From: Stenopsyche tienmushanensis
Lineage: Eukaryota > Arthropoda > Insecta > Trichoptera > Stenopsychidae
Assembly (NCBI GenBank): GCA_008973525.1
Contig: WACJ01000383.1
Span: forward strand, 62,001-126,000
Direction: 5' to 3'
DNA: 64,000 nt
Shown here: in pieces, positions 25,800 to 39,836 of the stretch
How positions within the stretch are numbered: position 1 is the stretch's first letter
Layout of the letters: every line of letters begins with the position of its first letter
Position numbers and translations under genes: made by a program
The notes under the pieces: model-generated
What the model was told of the DNA's origin: nothing
Seen by the model: the letters and a program-made list of their open reading frames with translations, nothing else
The model's database searches: none

Positions 25800-28700
25800 T
25801 GAATCCTCCTCCCCAACTACCCACTCAACCTCATACAACCTACCAAAGTCTCATCCCAAGGTGCCAAACAATTTTCCATGAAAAACAATTCGCTCTACTG
25901 TACATCATCGCGATTTTTCAGAGCGTTTCTACGTCATTACCTACGACTATAAAATAATTTGATTACATCCACTTAATTGAAAACATAGACAAAGTAAACA
26001 TATAAATACTCATTATACATGACATGGCATTAATAATTTTTAACAGCATAATCATCAATCAATAAATCATACGATTCGCTATGGAATGTTTCAGCATAGA
26101 CACACAATACATTTATCAATGTCTTTACAAAAATTTGTCTAATTCATAATATCTTACGATTATAATGTATTGCTAAGATCGCCCCTCAAACATCTCAAGC
26201 TTAAGGACATCGTTTATTCAATATACAGATATATTATTTAATACAAATTTAAAATATTCCACATTGACAATCTATTTTAGAGTTTGAAACTATTCTAAAT
26301 GAAATGGTGATGGTGTCAGATACAATATCAGAAAGCTACTATTGTAGAAACAGTGTTTTCTTAATGAATTATCATCAGATTAATTCCTATATTAAGCTCG
26401 ACACATAATCCTTTTACAAAGTAAGATAAAATCGAATATCCTTTATAAGGGGTTTCCATTTTCCATCATTCCGATAGAGCTTTTGACGAAAGGACAGCAC
26501 TATCGGATCTTTTTGTTCGACAAAATCAACCAAGTCTTAAAATTTTTGGCGACAAACATTTACTTAATATCTATGACTATTTATGATGCGGCATATTGAG
26601 TATTATAATTTTCCTATAAATAGACGATGCGTAGGTTGGATTGATATTTTTGCTCGTTATTGTTCTTATTCACGTACATTTTTCAATAAAAATTTTAAGC
26701 CATGCAAGACCAAAAAGAGCAAATACAATATAAAGTGTTCGACGAATCAATCAAAAGAGGCGCGTTACATAATTTCAATATAGTTGAAGCACTCAATTTA
26801 ATTGTATAATAAATACCATTGATATAAACGCTATCGCTTTCTTAAGTTCTAGACGTTTTTAAAAATGGTTTAAAATAGACACTTTAAAAATATGATACAT
26901 TACCTAAATAAATTCTCTCTCTTTTTTAACCACTGGCTGCTCAAAACGATCAGTAATATAAAAATGAATGTATTCTGTCCGCGTGTCTGCCGTGGTGTCC
27001 GATCCGCTTTGCTAAGGTAAACAAAGCCTTTAGTCAACTATGCCGAGAGGCGGTAATGGCATGCCTGGTTTGGTAAGGTAAAATAAGCAGAAGAAAAGGA
27101 AGAAAACGAACATCAAATTTTTAAAAAAAACTTTAACAATTTACAGTTCGATTGTTCTGCGCTAAGCTTCGCCTAAAGTGCGGGAGATTTCGTAGAAAAT
27201 TCATGAAATTCTACTTTTTTCGTGAAATTGATGTAATTCTTAAACCAGTTAATAGACTGAAACGAAATTTTAGTGATGCCTACAAAAGGGCTAACTGCGC
27301 CGATATATTTAAACAAAACAGTGGTTTTCAATATGTGATACGTTTATCAGCGTGAAAAAATTCAAAAATTGACTTTTCGATATGAATTGTATGTAAAAGC
27401 ATTGATTAAATGACACGTAAACACATGAACAAAACATAAGGACAACATTCAGTTAGTTTATCATTCTATATAAAAATATATTTGAATTGGGTATTTTAAC
27501 ACTGAAAATTGGCATGCCTATAATTCTTCTCCGAAACATAGTTTTAATTGAAAAATTTCAAGAAGAGGTTGTATCCCAATGATTCTGACTGATATGCTAT
27601 TCGAATTAAAAAGTGTGCAGTTTCCGGTGTGAGCATCAACAAAGAACAGAAGCACACAGGGTATGCGTGCATGCTTCTCTCATGGATAGCTGTGTACAAA
27701 CCATCTTGAAAAATATTTTCGATATGCGGCAAGCGATGGAAATTGAAAAACGAAGAAACTCCGCATTCAACGGACGAAACGACGATATTAGCATACCCAG
27801 AACTTAATAAATTATCATGCAAGAATAAAGAAAAATAGCTCAAGTTTAGATATTTAAGCTCATAAATTTTGCTGGTTGAGATTTGTCATTCAAATTTAAA
27901 ACAATATTACGTTATGCTGACTGCATTTTAATCCAATATAACCGATTTAACAACCATTACGGAACGAAGTAACACTTGGATCGGCTCAAATTGAATCAGA
28001 AACATTATGTATTTTTACAAACTTCGTAAATTGAGTACGTAAAAAAAATATGCATAATAAAGTGCATTTCATTACATCGTTCAGGGCCTTCGTAATTATC
28101 GTCGCGTTAAAATTTTAAACGCCTCAACATCATAAACAGTACCATTAAGAATTTACGCATAGTTAAAAGGCGTTAATAAAACTGCAAATCTAGGACTTCA
28201 ATTCGTATAAAATAGCATTAATTGTTCGTTTAAATTGTGTTGTTTAAACAATCTTTTGAGCCGCAAACATGGTTATTTAAATACAAATTTTCGATAGTAA
28301 AATCGTACAAATTACTATAAAAATTATTTCCACATGTTCAATAGCGTATTCCCAACATACTAACTGAATGCCCTTGTAGTTATTTTATTTTTAAATATGA
28401 GATATGCTGAAAATCACAGACATTTTTAAGTAACAGAGTTCATTATTTTGTTATGAAATTTTCAATTTTTAGCGATTTGGATAAGATACCAATCAAATAA
28501 ATGCGATGGAATGAAGATAGTTGAAAATACAAGTGTTTTGAAAATTAATTCAGATAATCGATCACCGGAAGTATTTTTTCAGCAATTATCTTTTCTTATA
28601 ACTCTATAGTATAATCGGTCACTTGTGTTTGTTTATAATTCACACATTATCGATTTTCCGCGTTCAATTGTCCAAATTAATCTATTTGGCGGATTGTTCG

Positions 28701-28936
28701 AATCTTTTAGATAAAGTGATGAATTTTCAAAATTCTAATACTCATCATTCAAGGGAATAATCCTTGATTTACGCGTTTTTGCATGATTTTAATTTTAAAT
28801 TATTTGATTAACTACACATTTTTTTATTGATTGTTTATGAAATATTTTTTAATTTAAGAATTCCTTCACATAAACTATTTGCTGGCCGATGAAAAAAATG
28901 CATCTATGATAAAATTATATTAAATATGCATATGTG
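25800..28936. other. upstream region of orcokinin
   Basis: Probable regulatory region of the orcokinin promoter. No gene recognised. Open frames at 27152-27355 and 27544-27843 do not resemble known proteins. Confidence 0.4.
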
Positions 28937-29640
28937 TCGGGATCAGGGAATCCAATCCCGGGATCCCGGACGGTTTTAGGTGCTCTTGAATCCCGGGATT
29001 AATAAACGTAATCCCGAAAAAGATGATGAAGGCTACTAAATCGCGACATTCCCGGCGAAATCTGGACGCTTGAAAACAGTGGCGTAACTACGAATTGGTA
29101 AGCTTAGGCAACGCCTAGGGGCAGTAACTATCTAATCTATGTATACATATATACAGTACATATATCTTTTTCAAATTGTTATATTAACCTTTCCCTACCG
29201 GTGATGTATTTACTACACCTCGACTCTAATAATGGGAAAATTGATATGAAATATAATGGATATGGGCTTCAGAATTTTTGTATTCCTCCGTAATATAATC
29301 ACAAATCACATCAAAGTATTATAGTATATACGTATTCATCTGCAGCGATGGAAATAAATAATTTGTCCGGAAATCGGGAATTTTGCGAGTTTTAGTCCGT
29401 GTCTCAGCAGAAAGGAATTTTATCAGCCACATTGATGGTATTATACGAAAATGGGAGCTCACGCGGTCATCAACTCGAACTAGCATTTAAATATCTGATG
29501 ACGATACCTCCAACGAGTGTGGAGGCTGAGCTTGCATTTTCAGCAGCAAGTTGTCTGATTTCCAAAATCAGATCCCGATCCCGGGACTGATCCCGGGATG
29601 GTCTAATGCAACCCCGAAATCTCGGGATCGAAATTTTGGC
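28937..29640 (+). mobile_element. hAT-derived element, copy B (most complete)
   Basis: About 700 bp. The left end is packed with GGGATC/ATCCCG motifs (28937-29015) and the right end likewise (29570-29632). Between them is the non-coding core shared with copies A and C, then an open piece at 29399-29590 that ends with the hAT C-terminal dimerisation signature: LAFKYLMTIPPTSVEAELAF, then SAASCLISKIRSR. The frame stops right after it. The N-terminal and catalytic parts of the transposase are absent, so this looks like an internally deleted, non-autonomous derivative of a hAT transposon. Confidence 0.85.
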
Positions 29641-32317
29641 TCGACAATGAGTCTCGAAGCTAATCCACATACAATAATTTAAGAACTTGATTATGAGTCA
29701 GTTGTTAATGTAAAATTATATCATTAAATACCGGCAATTAATGGGTTAAAAAGATACATGTAAATACATAATAGCTAAAGAGCAACCCGTAGCATCAACT
29801 TCATACGACATATTGTACGGGTATGATCCCGTTGATTACAAGGTAGCCGTCATGGAATAAATAGTAAGATAATTATCGGCTAAATTTGAAGTTTAATCCC
29901 AAGCTTATTGACTAAATTAATTATCCACCCCCCTGTTTCAATTCAATACAGCTAATTACAAAACTGATAATTTCGCGTGTTTTAGTATCCTACGCATGTT
30001 CGATCGTATTATTTACCCGTATCATAATTGCCGTAATTATGGCAGCATTGAATAGAGGGTAATATTGAAGTTATCAAAATGAGCAAATAGCATACGAGGA
30101 GGGATGAAAAACTGAAGCATTTTTATTGTTGATTGACTTAAAAATGCCTCTTCGAAGGCGTGGTACATTTTTAAGCTACTTTATCGATCTAAGTCGTATT
30201 GAATAGGACGGAAAATAAAATTTGATGTAGCATTTAAGTATGTTTTTATGTACAATAATGAATTATAAATGAATTACCTCAGATAAATGCGATAAAAGTT
30301 TTTTTACGCCTAGGGGTGAGTTTGTTCCTGAGGAAGCATTTGTGTACCTTTTGAATGAAATAACATATAGTTCGAGGTTACGTCGGGTTCTAGAAAACTG
30401 GTGTTTCAATTAAATTCACTTCCTACCCTGAGATAAAAAATATGTTGACGTTGAAGAGATGAAAATGCTTTTTTTAATGGACACATTATATATATATAGA
30501 GCCTTACAATTAAAATTTGTTTCCATCACTGTTAGAAAGTAATAATGACCGTTGTACTATCGTCGAGTTTTAAAAGCCAATTATATTTAATGAACCTCCC
30601 CTACGATAGGAAAGTTTTTTTTTTGGAAATAATTCAATATAATTTCAATTTATTTCCTATTTATATTTTAACCTATTTTCAATAAAGGTTATACGTATAA
30701 ACGTGATTGATCGATAGCTTGTAATTCACTCATTAAATAAACTATCTATTTACTCCCCAAACGGTCCAATAATATTATATGGATTGTATTGCGATCAGAT
30801 TTAAATTAAATTTTAAAAATGTTTTCCATCATATACGTTGTCCACAAGAATTTTAATTTCCGCAATAAACGAATCCTCACCGTTTCGCATTCTTAGGTGG
30901 AGCACAGAGATTAGCACTGATGTACAAACAATTCCAATAAGAAATGTCTCCAGTATTTCTGCCAATCGACCAAATATTTCATTTAAATTTCAAGCTATTC
31001 AATTTTATTGACACAATCCAAGGAATTTGGGAATCGATAAAAAGGCAATATGCCCTTCTATTTGAACAATGCTGATGAATGTCTGCAAAAATTCTGAATA
31101 ACTCGCGAACAAAAATACTTTACGGACGCTTGAACAATTTCATTTCGAGAATTAATACAAAATTTTTATTACAAATTAATTGAAGGATATTTATCAAAAT
31201 ACATGCTATGCCAGATCAAGTGTTACCCATTTAGATCGCTGAATATTTTAATAATTGATGTTGCGATTCAAAAACATTTGGTTCGTATTCGGATGCTTAA
31301 ACTAGTGTTTTTTTAAGCTATTTTTAAGCTAAATCATCGAAATAAGTATGCTGTTGTTGGCAGCTTGGTATTTTCAACGAAGTTAATAACGTTTGATTTA
31401 GTGAATCCTGAATCTATATTATTATTCGATGAAAAACTATAAAACATCACACAATTTTTTCAGAACATCTTACGATATGTACCAGGATATATTTTATTAA
31501 TATTGCCTATTAAGTTTAGCATTCATATAGCTTTCGATCTAATTCGCCGAACATTTCATATTCATTTTCCTCGGAGATGAAAAGATGCTTTAAGCTCGGA
31601 ATTGAATTATGTAAACAATCTTAAAATTTTCAATTTCAATAATGTTTACACAACGTAAACTTTAAATAGACAAACCACCCGAGGTAAACTGGATGCATTT
31701 TCTCTATAACGTCTAAGTAAATAGCGATTAAAGCAGCATAAACTTGGATTGAAAAAGTTGGATGCGTTCACCTGGTATACTAAATGGATGTTCGAGGACG
31801 ATAAAAATGAGGATCTAGTGCATCTTGCTGAACTAATTAAAATTTTCTCCTTGAAATATTTCGATCAATTAATGGTAATCGTTCAAATATAATGATCACC
31901 CAGGAGCGAAACGATCTTCCAAAGAAGTACATAAAATGTAAACATGTATACTTATTTAGAATTTATTCAAATACTTCGTAAAAGCATTCAAAATAGAAGT
32001 ATACATAAATTTTATTATATATTTCACCATTGAAAACATAAGCGCAACAGGTATACTAGTAAAATAACAAGGCTGACAGAGGTTTGAAATAAGGCTGAAT
32101 AAATTTCTAGTTATATAATAACAAAAAGGCATCCCTGTAATATTATCTATCATTTATGATTTGGTGGGAACGCTTAAATATGTCTATTTTGAACAATATA
32201 CCGTTAAGATGATTGATTTTGATTGATTGATGATTGATTAGGACTTTTGATTTGTCTATGTTCTAGAGTGAATGTTAATCTGTTATAAGAAAAATTTACA
32301 TATAAAAATATTAGGTA
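29641..32317. other. intergenic
   Basis: No gene seen. It contains a short TATATATATA run near 30487 and a TGAT/TTGA simple repeat near 32213-32245. Confidence 0.5.
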
Positions 32318-33535
32318 AAGCGGAAAGAAATGTCATTTTTTTGTTATTTTGAGAACAACAATATTTTTATAAAAGCTGTACAATATTACGCAATTAAATA
32401 ATTTTCATTGTTATTTATAATCGCCCTCCACAGATTAGGTAGCTTTTCAATGCCTCTTTCGTAAAATTCGGCCGGTTTTCCACTAAAGTAAGAATCCAAA
32501 TGATTTTTCACTAGTTCCACAGAAGTGATTTTTTTATCACGAATCGAATGTTCTAATGACTTAAAAAGATGATATTCTGAAGGTGCAATATCAGGAGAAT
32601 ACTGGTGAATGTTGCAGCAGTTCCAAATCTTGTGTGGTCTTGCATTATAATGCTGTAATATTCTTCTTTGGTTGTTAACTAGCACTGATCGTCTTTTGAG
32701 CATTTTCGCTTTTAACCTATCTAATTGTGCACAGTATAGCTCTGCTGTGACAGTTTGGCAAGGTTTTAATAATTCGTAGTGAATTACGCCAAAAAAATCC
32801 CACCAAACACAAAGGAGGACCTTTTTCAAGGATAATGACGGTCGAGGGTTAGAAACAGATACTTGATTTGAAGAAAGCCACTGTTTTTCCTTCTCGTACT
32901 GTTGTGCAAAACCCACTTCTCATCCTCAGTAACGATCCTTTTTAAAAATGGATCGGTTTCATACCTGGACAATAGCGATGAAAAAATGATTATCCGTTGT
33001 TACAAGACCGTTGATGACAACTCGTGCGGTACCCAAATTCCCTGTCTATGTTTTTTCCCGAGACTTTTCAAATGGTCTTTTACTGGCAACCAGGGATAGC
33101 CGAAGTCTAGCAATACTTCCTTTATTGGTTTTCGAGGATCAGATTCTACCAGAGAATTTAATGATCACAATCGATTATTGGAGGTTGTCCTAATTTTGGT
33201 TTATTTTTTAAATTTCTGTCACCAATTTTGAATTTTTTGAAACATCTATGGCATTTTCGAATATTCATTATATTGCCATATGTATCACAGATGCTTTGGG
33301 TAGCTTCTTTTGCTTTTAAATTTTATCGAATAAAAACAGTAAACACAAATGGGTCTCATCAATTTCTGGCTTGGACATTTTCACTATGGCTAAAAAAATA
33401 TAAAAATATTTGAAAAAATTAAACAAACAACAGTGCTTCAAAATTACACCAATCTTGACGTATTCATTCGACAGCAACCCGAGGTAAACTGACGGCAAAG
33501 ACGCATCCAAAAAAAAATGACATTTCTTTCCGCTT
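32318..33535 (-). mobile_element. mariner transposon, copy 1 (1218 bp, defective)
   Basis: Bounded by inverted repeats beginning AAGCGGAAAGAAATGTCATT, with TA on both sides (32316-32317 and 33536-33537). Transposase runs on the minus strand: MSKPEIDETHLCLLFLFDK near 33380, first catalytic block TEDEKW (32930-32910), then a frameshift, then an open stretch at 32916-32386 with the WWDFFGVIHYELL block. The second catalytic site reads HYNARPH in place of HDNARxH, so the aspartate is lost. The third block SPDIAPSEYHLFKSLEH is intact, as is the C-terminus. DD34D mariner layout. Dead by frameshift and Asp-to-Tyr change. Confidence 0.95.
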
Positions 33536-36500
33536 TATCATTATTCCAAATTGAGCTTGTGGAATCTGCAACTCTAGTTTGTGATTTAGGAGATCATAAA
33601 TCTTTGTTAAATAACAAATATTCCATATTTTTAAAGATCCATATTTATTATCGAATGTAGGCGATATCCATATTTTTATTCGCCTATATATAAACTTAAT
33701 ATATAAATGAGTAAGACTATTTAAATAGGAATTTTAGGTAGAATCGAGAGTCCGAATCCAAGGAATAAACCACTATACTAACACTTGTTCAATAAATATA
33801 TTAATATTACGTTATAACATCATAAATTGAGATCTTAACATTATTACAATAAATGTTACACGTGCTTAATTTATTGAACACTTCGATATTAATTTACATC
33901 ATAAATACGATCTTTCAGTATGTCAGCTTCAATATCAAATTCTCTTTCTTATTATATTATAATATTTTTTATATATTTTATACAAGTTTTAACTGAAAAT
34001 GTCAGTTTTATTTAAACATGAGATCCTATGTAAACGTTGCAAAATTAATGGGCGCCCTTTGAAACTTGTCTAATTGAATAGGTATGAAGAAAAGGCTAAA
34101 AATATAATACAATGGAAACAGTTTAGCATTTACTTCGAAGAATAAGGCCTGTACATCTGCACTTAAGTGCTCAGTATATTCTTTTATGAGTTGTTGATTT
34201 TATATAAATTGGATATGGTTTACGAGGACAATATAATAGCAAATAAACTTACTTGTTAAGTCTTTGCGAGACACATCTGTCCCTGTTTAATTAAGAGCTT
34301 CATCAGAAATAGGCGAAATTCGAGTTTAAAAAACATCTCCCATAAATTATTATTTTTTAAATATATCGAAGGGGTTGGGATAAATTGATAAAAATAGAGA
34401 GATGGATCGACTTTTTTACTCGTAATGGAAAATTTTCATTAGAGTCCATTCAATGTGGATCGCTTTCAGCCCTTAGCGACACGACCGGCCCCAAATTGAT
34501 TTTTAATATTTGTCTAAGTGGAATTGGAATGGATTGCAGTGTGTAAATGATTACTACCCCGAGGGATGAATCCATTGGAGATAACGACTTCTTAAATGAA
34601 TCTATTGAAGGAACGACTCGGCGCAAACGGACAACACAACCTTGCAGTGAAAAAATATATTTATGGCGATAATAAATAAAAATTAATAGCCCATTTTGTT
34701 AACGGGAGGGACGTCTGTCGATATTTAACTACGGTGAACTTTGCTAATTAGAGCAGCGTGCTCGGAAAATGGCGACGTGTAATCTTATGGATCTCCCGGC
34801 TTGAAGATGAGAGACAAAAACGGATGAGAAGGCTTTAACCATAGTTCAGGATGTCGACAAATATCCTATTGTTACCGAGGCGAAAATTAGCTGCTGGAAT
34901 ATAATTTCCCAAATGGCCGATCGATGGTTCCTTTAATTGTAGCGAGTACCAAAACATCAAAACTAACCCGACAGTATGCATATATGAGCTCACAAACTTC
35001 TCGCATCAAAGAGGTAACAACAATCACGCGAACCCTTGGGTAATTTCTCAATTTGAATTATAGTTTGGCATTATAGTAGACACGCTGTAATTAATAAAGT
35101 GTCTTCAACTATTTTCCATTTAAATTTTCGATAAATCAATATATATTTTTAATAAACCTACATATAGAAAAACATGTTCAACCCCCAATCACAGATATAA
35201 ATACATATACAGGATGTTTGGCAGATGGACCAAGAATTTTTTTTAGGGGATTAAGGTGATCATACCAAGCAAAACTGGTCAATTTGAACAAATTTTATAA
35301 ATAAATTTAATAAAAATATCTTAAACATATAAAGTATTTTCTTAACCCTGACTATGGCAAACTGGTAACTCTTCAAATTCAACAACTTATTGAATGATTT
35401 GTATGACATGTAGCATATTTTTGGAAAGGTTATAAACTATAAAACATTTTAAAGCTAAACTAAGTTCAAAATAGTTGTTAGTTTTTTGTTTAGATAATTT
35501 AGAAGTTGGAAAAACATGGTAAAATAGCCAATTGAACAGCTTGATGTATGAGTTGATAGTGAATTACCCGATACAAAATTCAGTAGTTATTCTAGAAACT
35601 TTTATCATATTCTCTCTTCCTTTCATTGTTTATGTATTATAAATCGAAAATGTTTAATATTAGTATTTTTTTGAATAAAATTGCATAAAAACGACCCCAA
35701 ATGAAAAAGAAAAAAGTTTAGAGTGAAAAAATCCTACGAACTTATTGAGTGATGTGTTCTGTTTCTTTATGAATTGTGTAAATACAACTTTTACTTGTTT
35801 TTATGATTGTTTTCTCAAATCTTCAATCAAATTAGCTCAACATTCTTTGCTTAGGTCTTTTCGGTCGAGCTTAAATAAATAATATATTGTATATATGTAT
35901 AACAATATTTCTAAGGAATAGCCTTACACGTTGCACTTTAAAATAATGTATAAATTCATGGCACCCCAAATGTATAAGAAGGGTAGAACAATTTCATCTT
36001 TAAGGACGTCACAATCTTAATGGAGACTTTAAGCACGTACGTGCAGCGTAAAAATTCTATGTAATTTTCCGAGCATTCCACAGACGACAAAAATGAGTCA
36101 TTAACTTGATGGAGTTTATCAGATTGCACATCCTCTATTGCTGCCAATGGAGTATACTTATTTTCGATCCGTATTTGTTACTCTTATCGCCCTGAAGAGA
36201 ATATGACAGCAAAGCATGTTGGTCAAGTGGCTGTTGCATATCCCATTTGCAGATAAGCACCTATCCGGTGGTTTGAGCCATCACCACGACCAGCTGGTCA
36301 ACCATAAAGACCCGAATTGCGTCATGGCACACAGACAATATACTCCCAATTTAATTCAATCCGCCACTTATCTATAAATATTCTGTCAACAGCTCCATAG
36401 GCCACCGTTCACTGATAAGCAGGCTTTTAACCTTAATATGTTCTCCGTAATGTTGTTTTCGCACTTGATCAACTCCTGATCAACGTCTGAGTACTTCGAT

Positions 36501-39500
36501 GAAAGCAAAATTATCGATTCGAATGATCGATTTGATTTTGGAGCAGATAGAGAAAATATGAAACCGTTTGGCTGCTTAACTGCTCAAGCTTTTGACGCAA
36601 TATTGCACCTGAAGCAATTTCATTTATTGGGCAAACAATTTTTCGGATATGATAAGAAAACACTTGCATAATATAGCTTAATCTCAATTATACGGGAGCA
36701 TTTAGTCCATTGGGACTCTATTGAATGATAGATAGGCTCGCTTTTACACGATAACGCAAAAGCTCCGTATTATTGCCCTGAGATAAAGCCTAATTCTACT
36801 AATATTATTTAAGTGCAATCAAAATTTTAAGAGCTTTTAATTTATTATGATTTGGATGAGCTTTTGGTTTGGTTTGGTGCGCTTTAATAAATCATTGTCA
36901 TAGCATGAAAGTTAGCGGATCAGTCATTTTTAACATACGATGCCTGAAATTAGTGACTTCAGTCGTATTATAATCAGTATTTTTGCATCTGTATATTTTT
37001 ATAATAGAGTGAACATTTGATATTTATTTCCAAATGGTATATATTTCCAGAGGTTAACATATAGTATACTGAAAATATAATGGGCAGTTCATGTAGCGAG
37101 GCAATCGGATAAAATCTGGAATGCTTAAATATTTTGTATCGTTGAATTGATTTGAATTCCGCCTCAAATTTAATATATTGCAATCGATACACTATCAAGC
37201 ATTCAAAATATTATCGGATTAGAATATTTGTAAAGCACTTTCGACACAGAAGTTGAATTTTAAATAGGGGATGAAGGCAGTGGCGATTTCAACTTTAAAT
37301 AATTGATCGGATTATTTCGACAGACGGCTACCTTTAAAGCGATTTGAATATTAGCAAAAGGTACAAAGCCTTTCCGAAATATTGATAAACACTCATGGGA
37401 TGGACGCGGTCTCTATGTAAACACTTTTAGGTCGACCCTAGTCTTTATATCAAATTATACAGTACTAAAGCGATAATGAAAGGTCGTGAATTTTATACTT
37501 AAATCCTCCTCTATATTTGAGGCAAATCTTTACACTGGAAATCTTGTCAATTACGAGCTGGATAATATGAAAAATTTCATGGGGTCAATTTTGTTTATGG
37601 GGGAATTTTCTATGTGTACAAATTAAATTCACTGGACGCAGAATTTTTTCTTGTCCTCGTAAAATGCAAATAATGCGCATTCCTCACTGTGCAGTCACTC
37701 AAGCTGGATTTTAATAATACTTTTAAAATACAATCATGCGAGAAAGATCACAGACGGACATTCTTTCATGCAGACAATTAATCTTTTTGAAAGATTTAAA
37801 TTTGCGTCGCTTAAAATCGGTTGATTTTCGCTGAGAAAAGCTTGAATTAAATGTATAAATCATGAATGAAAAAATCACTCTAGTTGACGAAATATAATAA
37901 TACTAGTCGTTTTGTTGCGTGGTAGTTAATATAATTTCAGTTCGAGTTTTCCAACAACTACCAATAGAGTTTATGATAGAGCGTGACAAGAATGCTGAAT
38001 TTATACATCAGAGATGGCTAAACTTTACCACCAAATAAGATATTCTAAGATGTCTTCAAATCCAATCGTAAATATTTGAAGAACTTGATAACAAATTAAA
38101 TTGCATATTAAAATATATATCGTTTATGCATCTTACATCGTATGTGAAAGGCATATTTTAAATATATCAGCAGTCAATCTTAATACTACCAATTGTTTGT
38201 AAATCTTAATGGAATTTAAATGCTTTATATAAATGCGATCATTTGGAGCAGCAAGTGATCACAATAAACCAAGGCCCTGATCAGGTCATAACATGGGTCC
38301 TGGCTACTTGTGACAAGTTCTTCCCTTAACTCAATCCCATCATTCGATTAACAATAAATAAGAACTTGTTACATACAAATACAGTTAGACCTTTATAATA
38401 CGATCCTTAGGTTTTAAATGAATATCGTGTATTTATATAAAAACTTGATTAGGTTCCAAAAATGAACGACATTTTAATAATATGACTCCAATTGTTCGAT
38501 CACGTTCATGTCTATTTTTGTGCTTTTTATGGAGTTTTAAATTATTCCAGATGTCATTTCCAATAAATTTATTTCATCAGCCTCTCCTTCCATCAACACT
38601 TTTTTTAATATCCTTGATATTTATATCGTTTTATATCCTCTCCAGTGCATTCAATAGCAAATTTGCTATTGAATGCACTCTGTTTTGTGCTAAATTTCTA
38701 CTTTAAAGTAACTTGCATATCGATTTTGAAGCATAACGAAAGAGCTATTCGATGTTCAACTATGGATGAAAAATATAATTAAGCACACAATGCATCGGCT
38801 ATTGCCTTTATGAAAGTGACATAAATTTTCATTTGATGGAAAATATAACATTGAAATTTCAATTAACTTACTGTCGTGGTAGAAAGGAAGAACGCATCCG
38901 CCACTTTATTTACTCAATTTCCGCTTCATACAGCGCTTGTAAGAATTTTAGCCCTTTTTACATTTTAGCATTAACGATTCTTAGAGAGGACGCTATTTTC
39001 CAATATAGCTTCCGTTCCTGTAATCGTCGTCAAAGCACGTTTCCTATGATTGGTTGTATTTTTCAATTTCAGTGATCTTTTCATGGAATGATTTTTCCCA
39101 TCGCTCCAGAAACGAAAACATGTTTTCAATCAAAAATGTTCAACATCATAAGTGTAAAATTAAATTTCCACTTTTTCAGATCTACCCTTGATTTTTTAAA
39201 CATTGGATGGTCAACGTGAGTTTGTAATTACATCAATTTACTTACTTCTCAAAAATAATTAGCCCAATGTATATATTCTTATTTTAGTTTGAGGCATTAT
39301 TAAAAATGATATTTTTGATCCACAGCAAAATAAATTATTTGCCTAGACTATCTATATTTTTTTATAGAATATATTAACGCATTTGTTGAAACTGCGATAA
39401 AAACCTTGATATCAATTTCGTTCATAAATTTGATATTGGATTATTACTGCACTTCAGCTGATTATGAAATTCATAATATTTGCTTGACCATACAAATAAG

Positions 39501-39836
39501 AGATTAGAAAAACTTTCATTCAATATTAAATGAATGTAAATAGCGCGATAAAAAGATTTATATAAATATATATTATTTAATTTTCATTTCCAATTTTTTA
39601 AAAATATTATTAAGCACAAGATAGCGATATTTTTTTTAAAAAATCTACAAGAATTCAATGAGGCATAGATTATTTGAATCTATAATCATTTTTCAGGCGA
39701 TACTCGAATCCCATTAGTGAAAAAGAATTTGATCTTCAATGATACAAAATCGTAAATTCATTTTCAAAAATTCTCTATATATAAACTATACATTATTTTT
39801 TTTAAAACTTTCTGTGACATATGCCAGCAGTCGATA
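33536..39836. other. intergenic desert
   Basis: About 6.3 kb without a supported gene. Near 35214 the motif ATACAGGATGTTTGGCAGAT resembles the TACAGGGTGTTT-type ends of insect DNA transposons, but no partner end was found. A GC-richer patch lies at 36.1-36.5 kb. The 36-bp palindrome is listed separately. Confidence 0.5.
38644..38679. repeat. 36-bp perfect palindrome
   Basis: AGTGCATTCAATAGCAAA followed directly by its exact reverse complement, with no spacer. The flanking bases do not extend it. No coding or element context is recognised. Confidence 0.95.

Noticed and set aside
31670..31700. CCCGAGGTAAACTG shared with mariner copy 1 near 33480
   Set aside because: Only about 15 bp match, without element ends nearby; probably chance.
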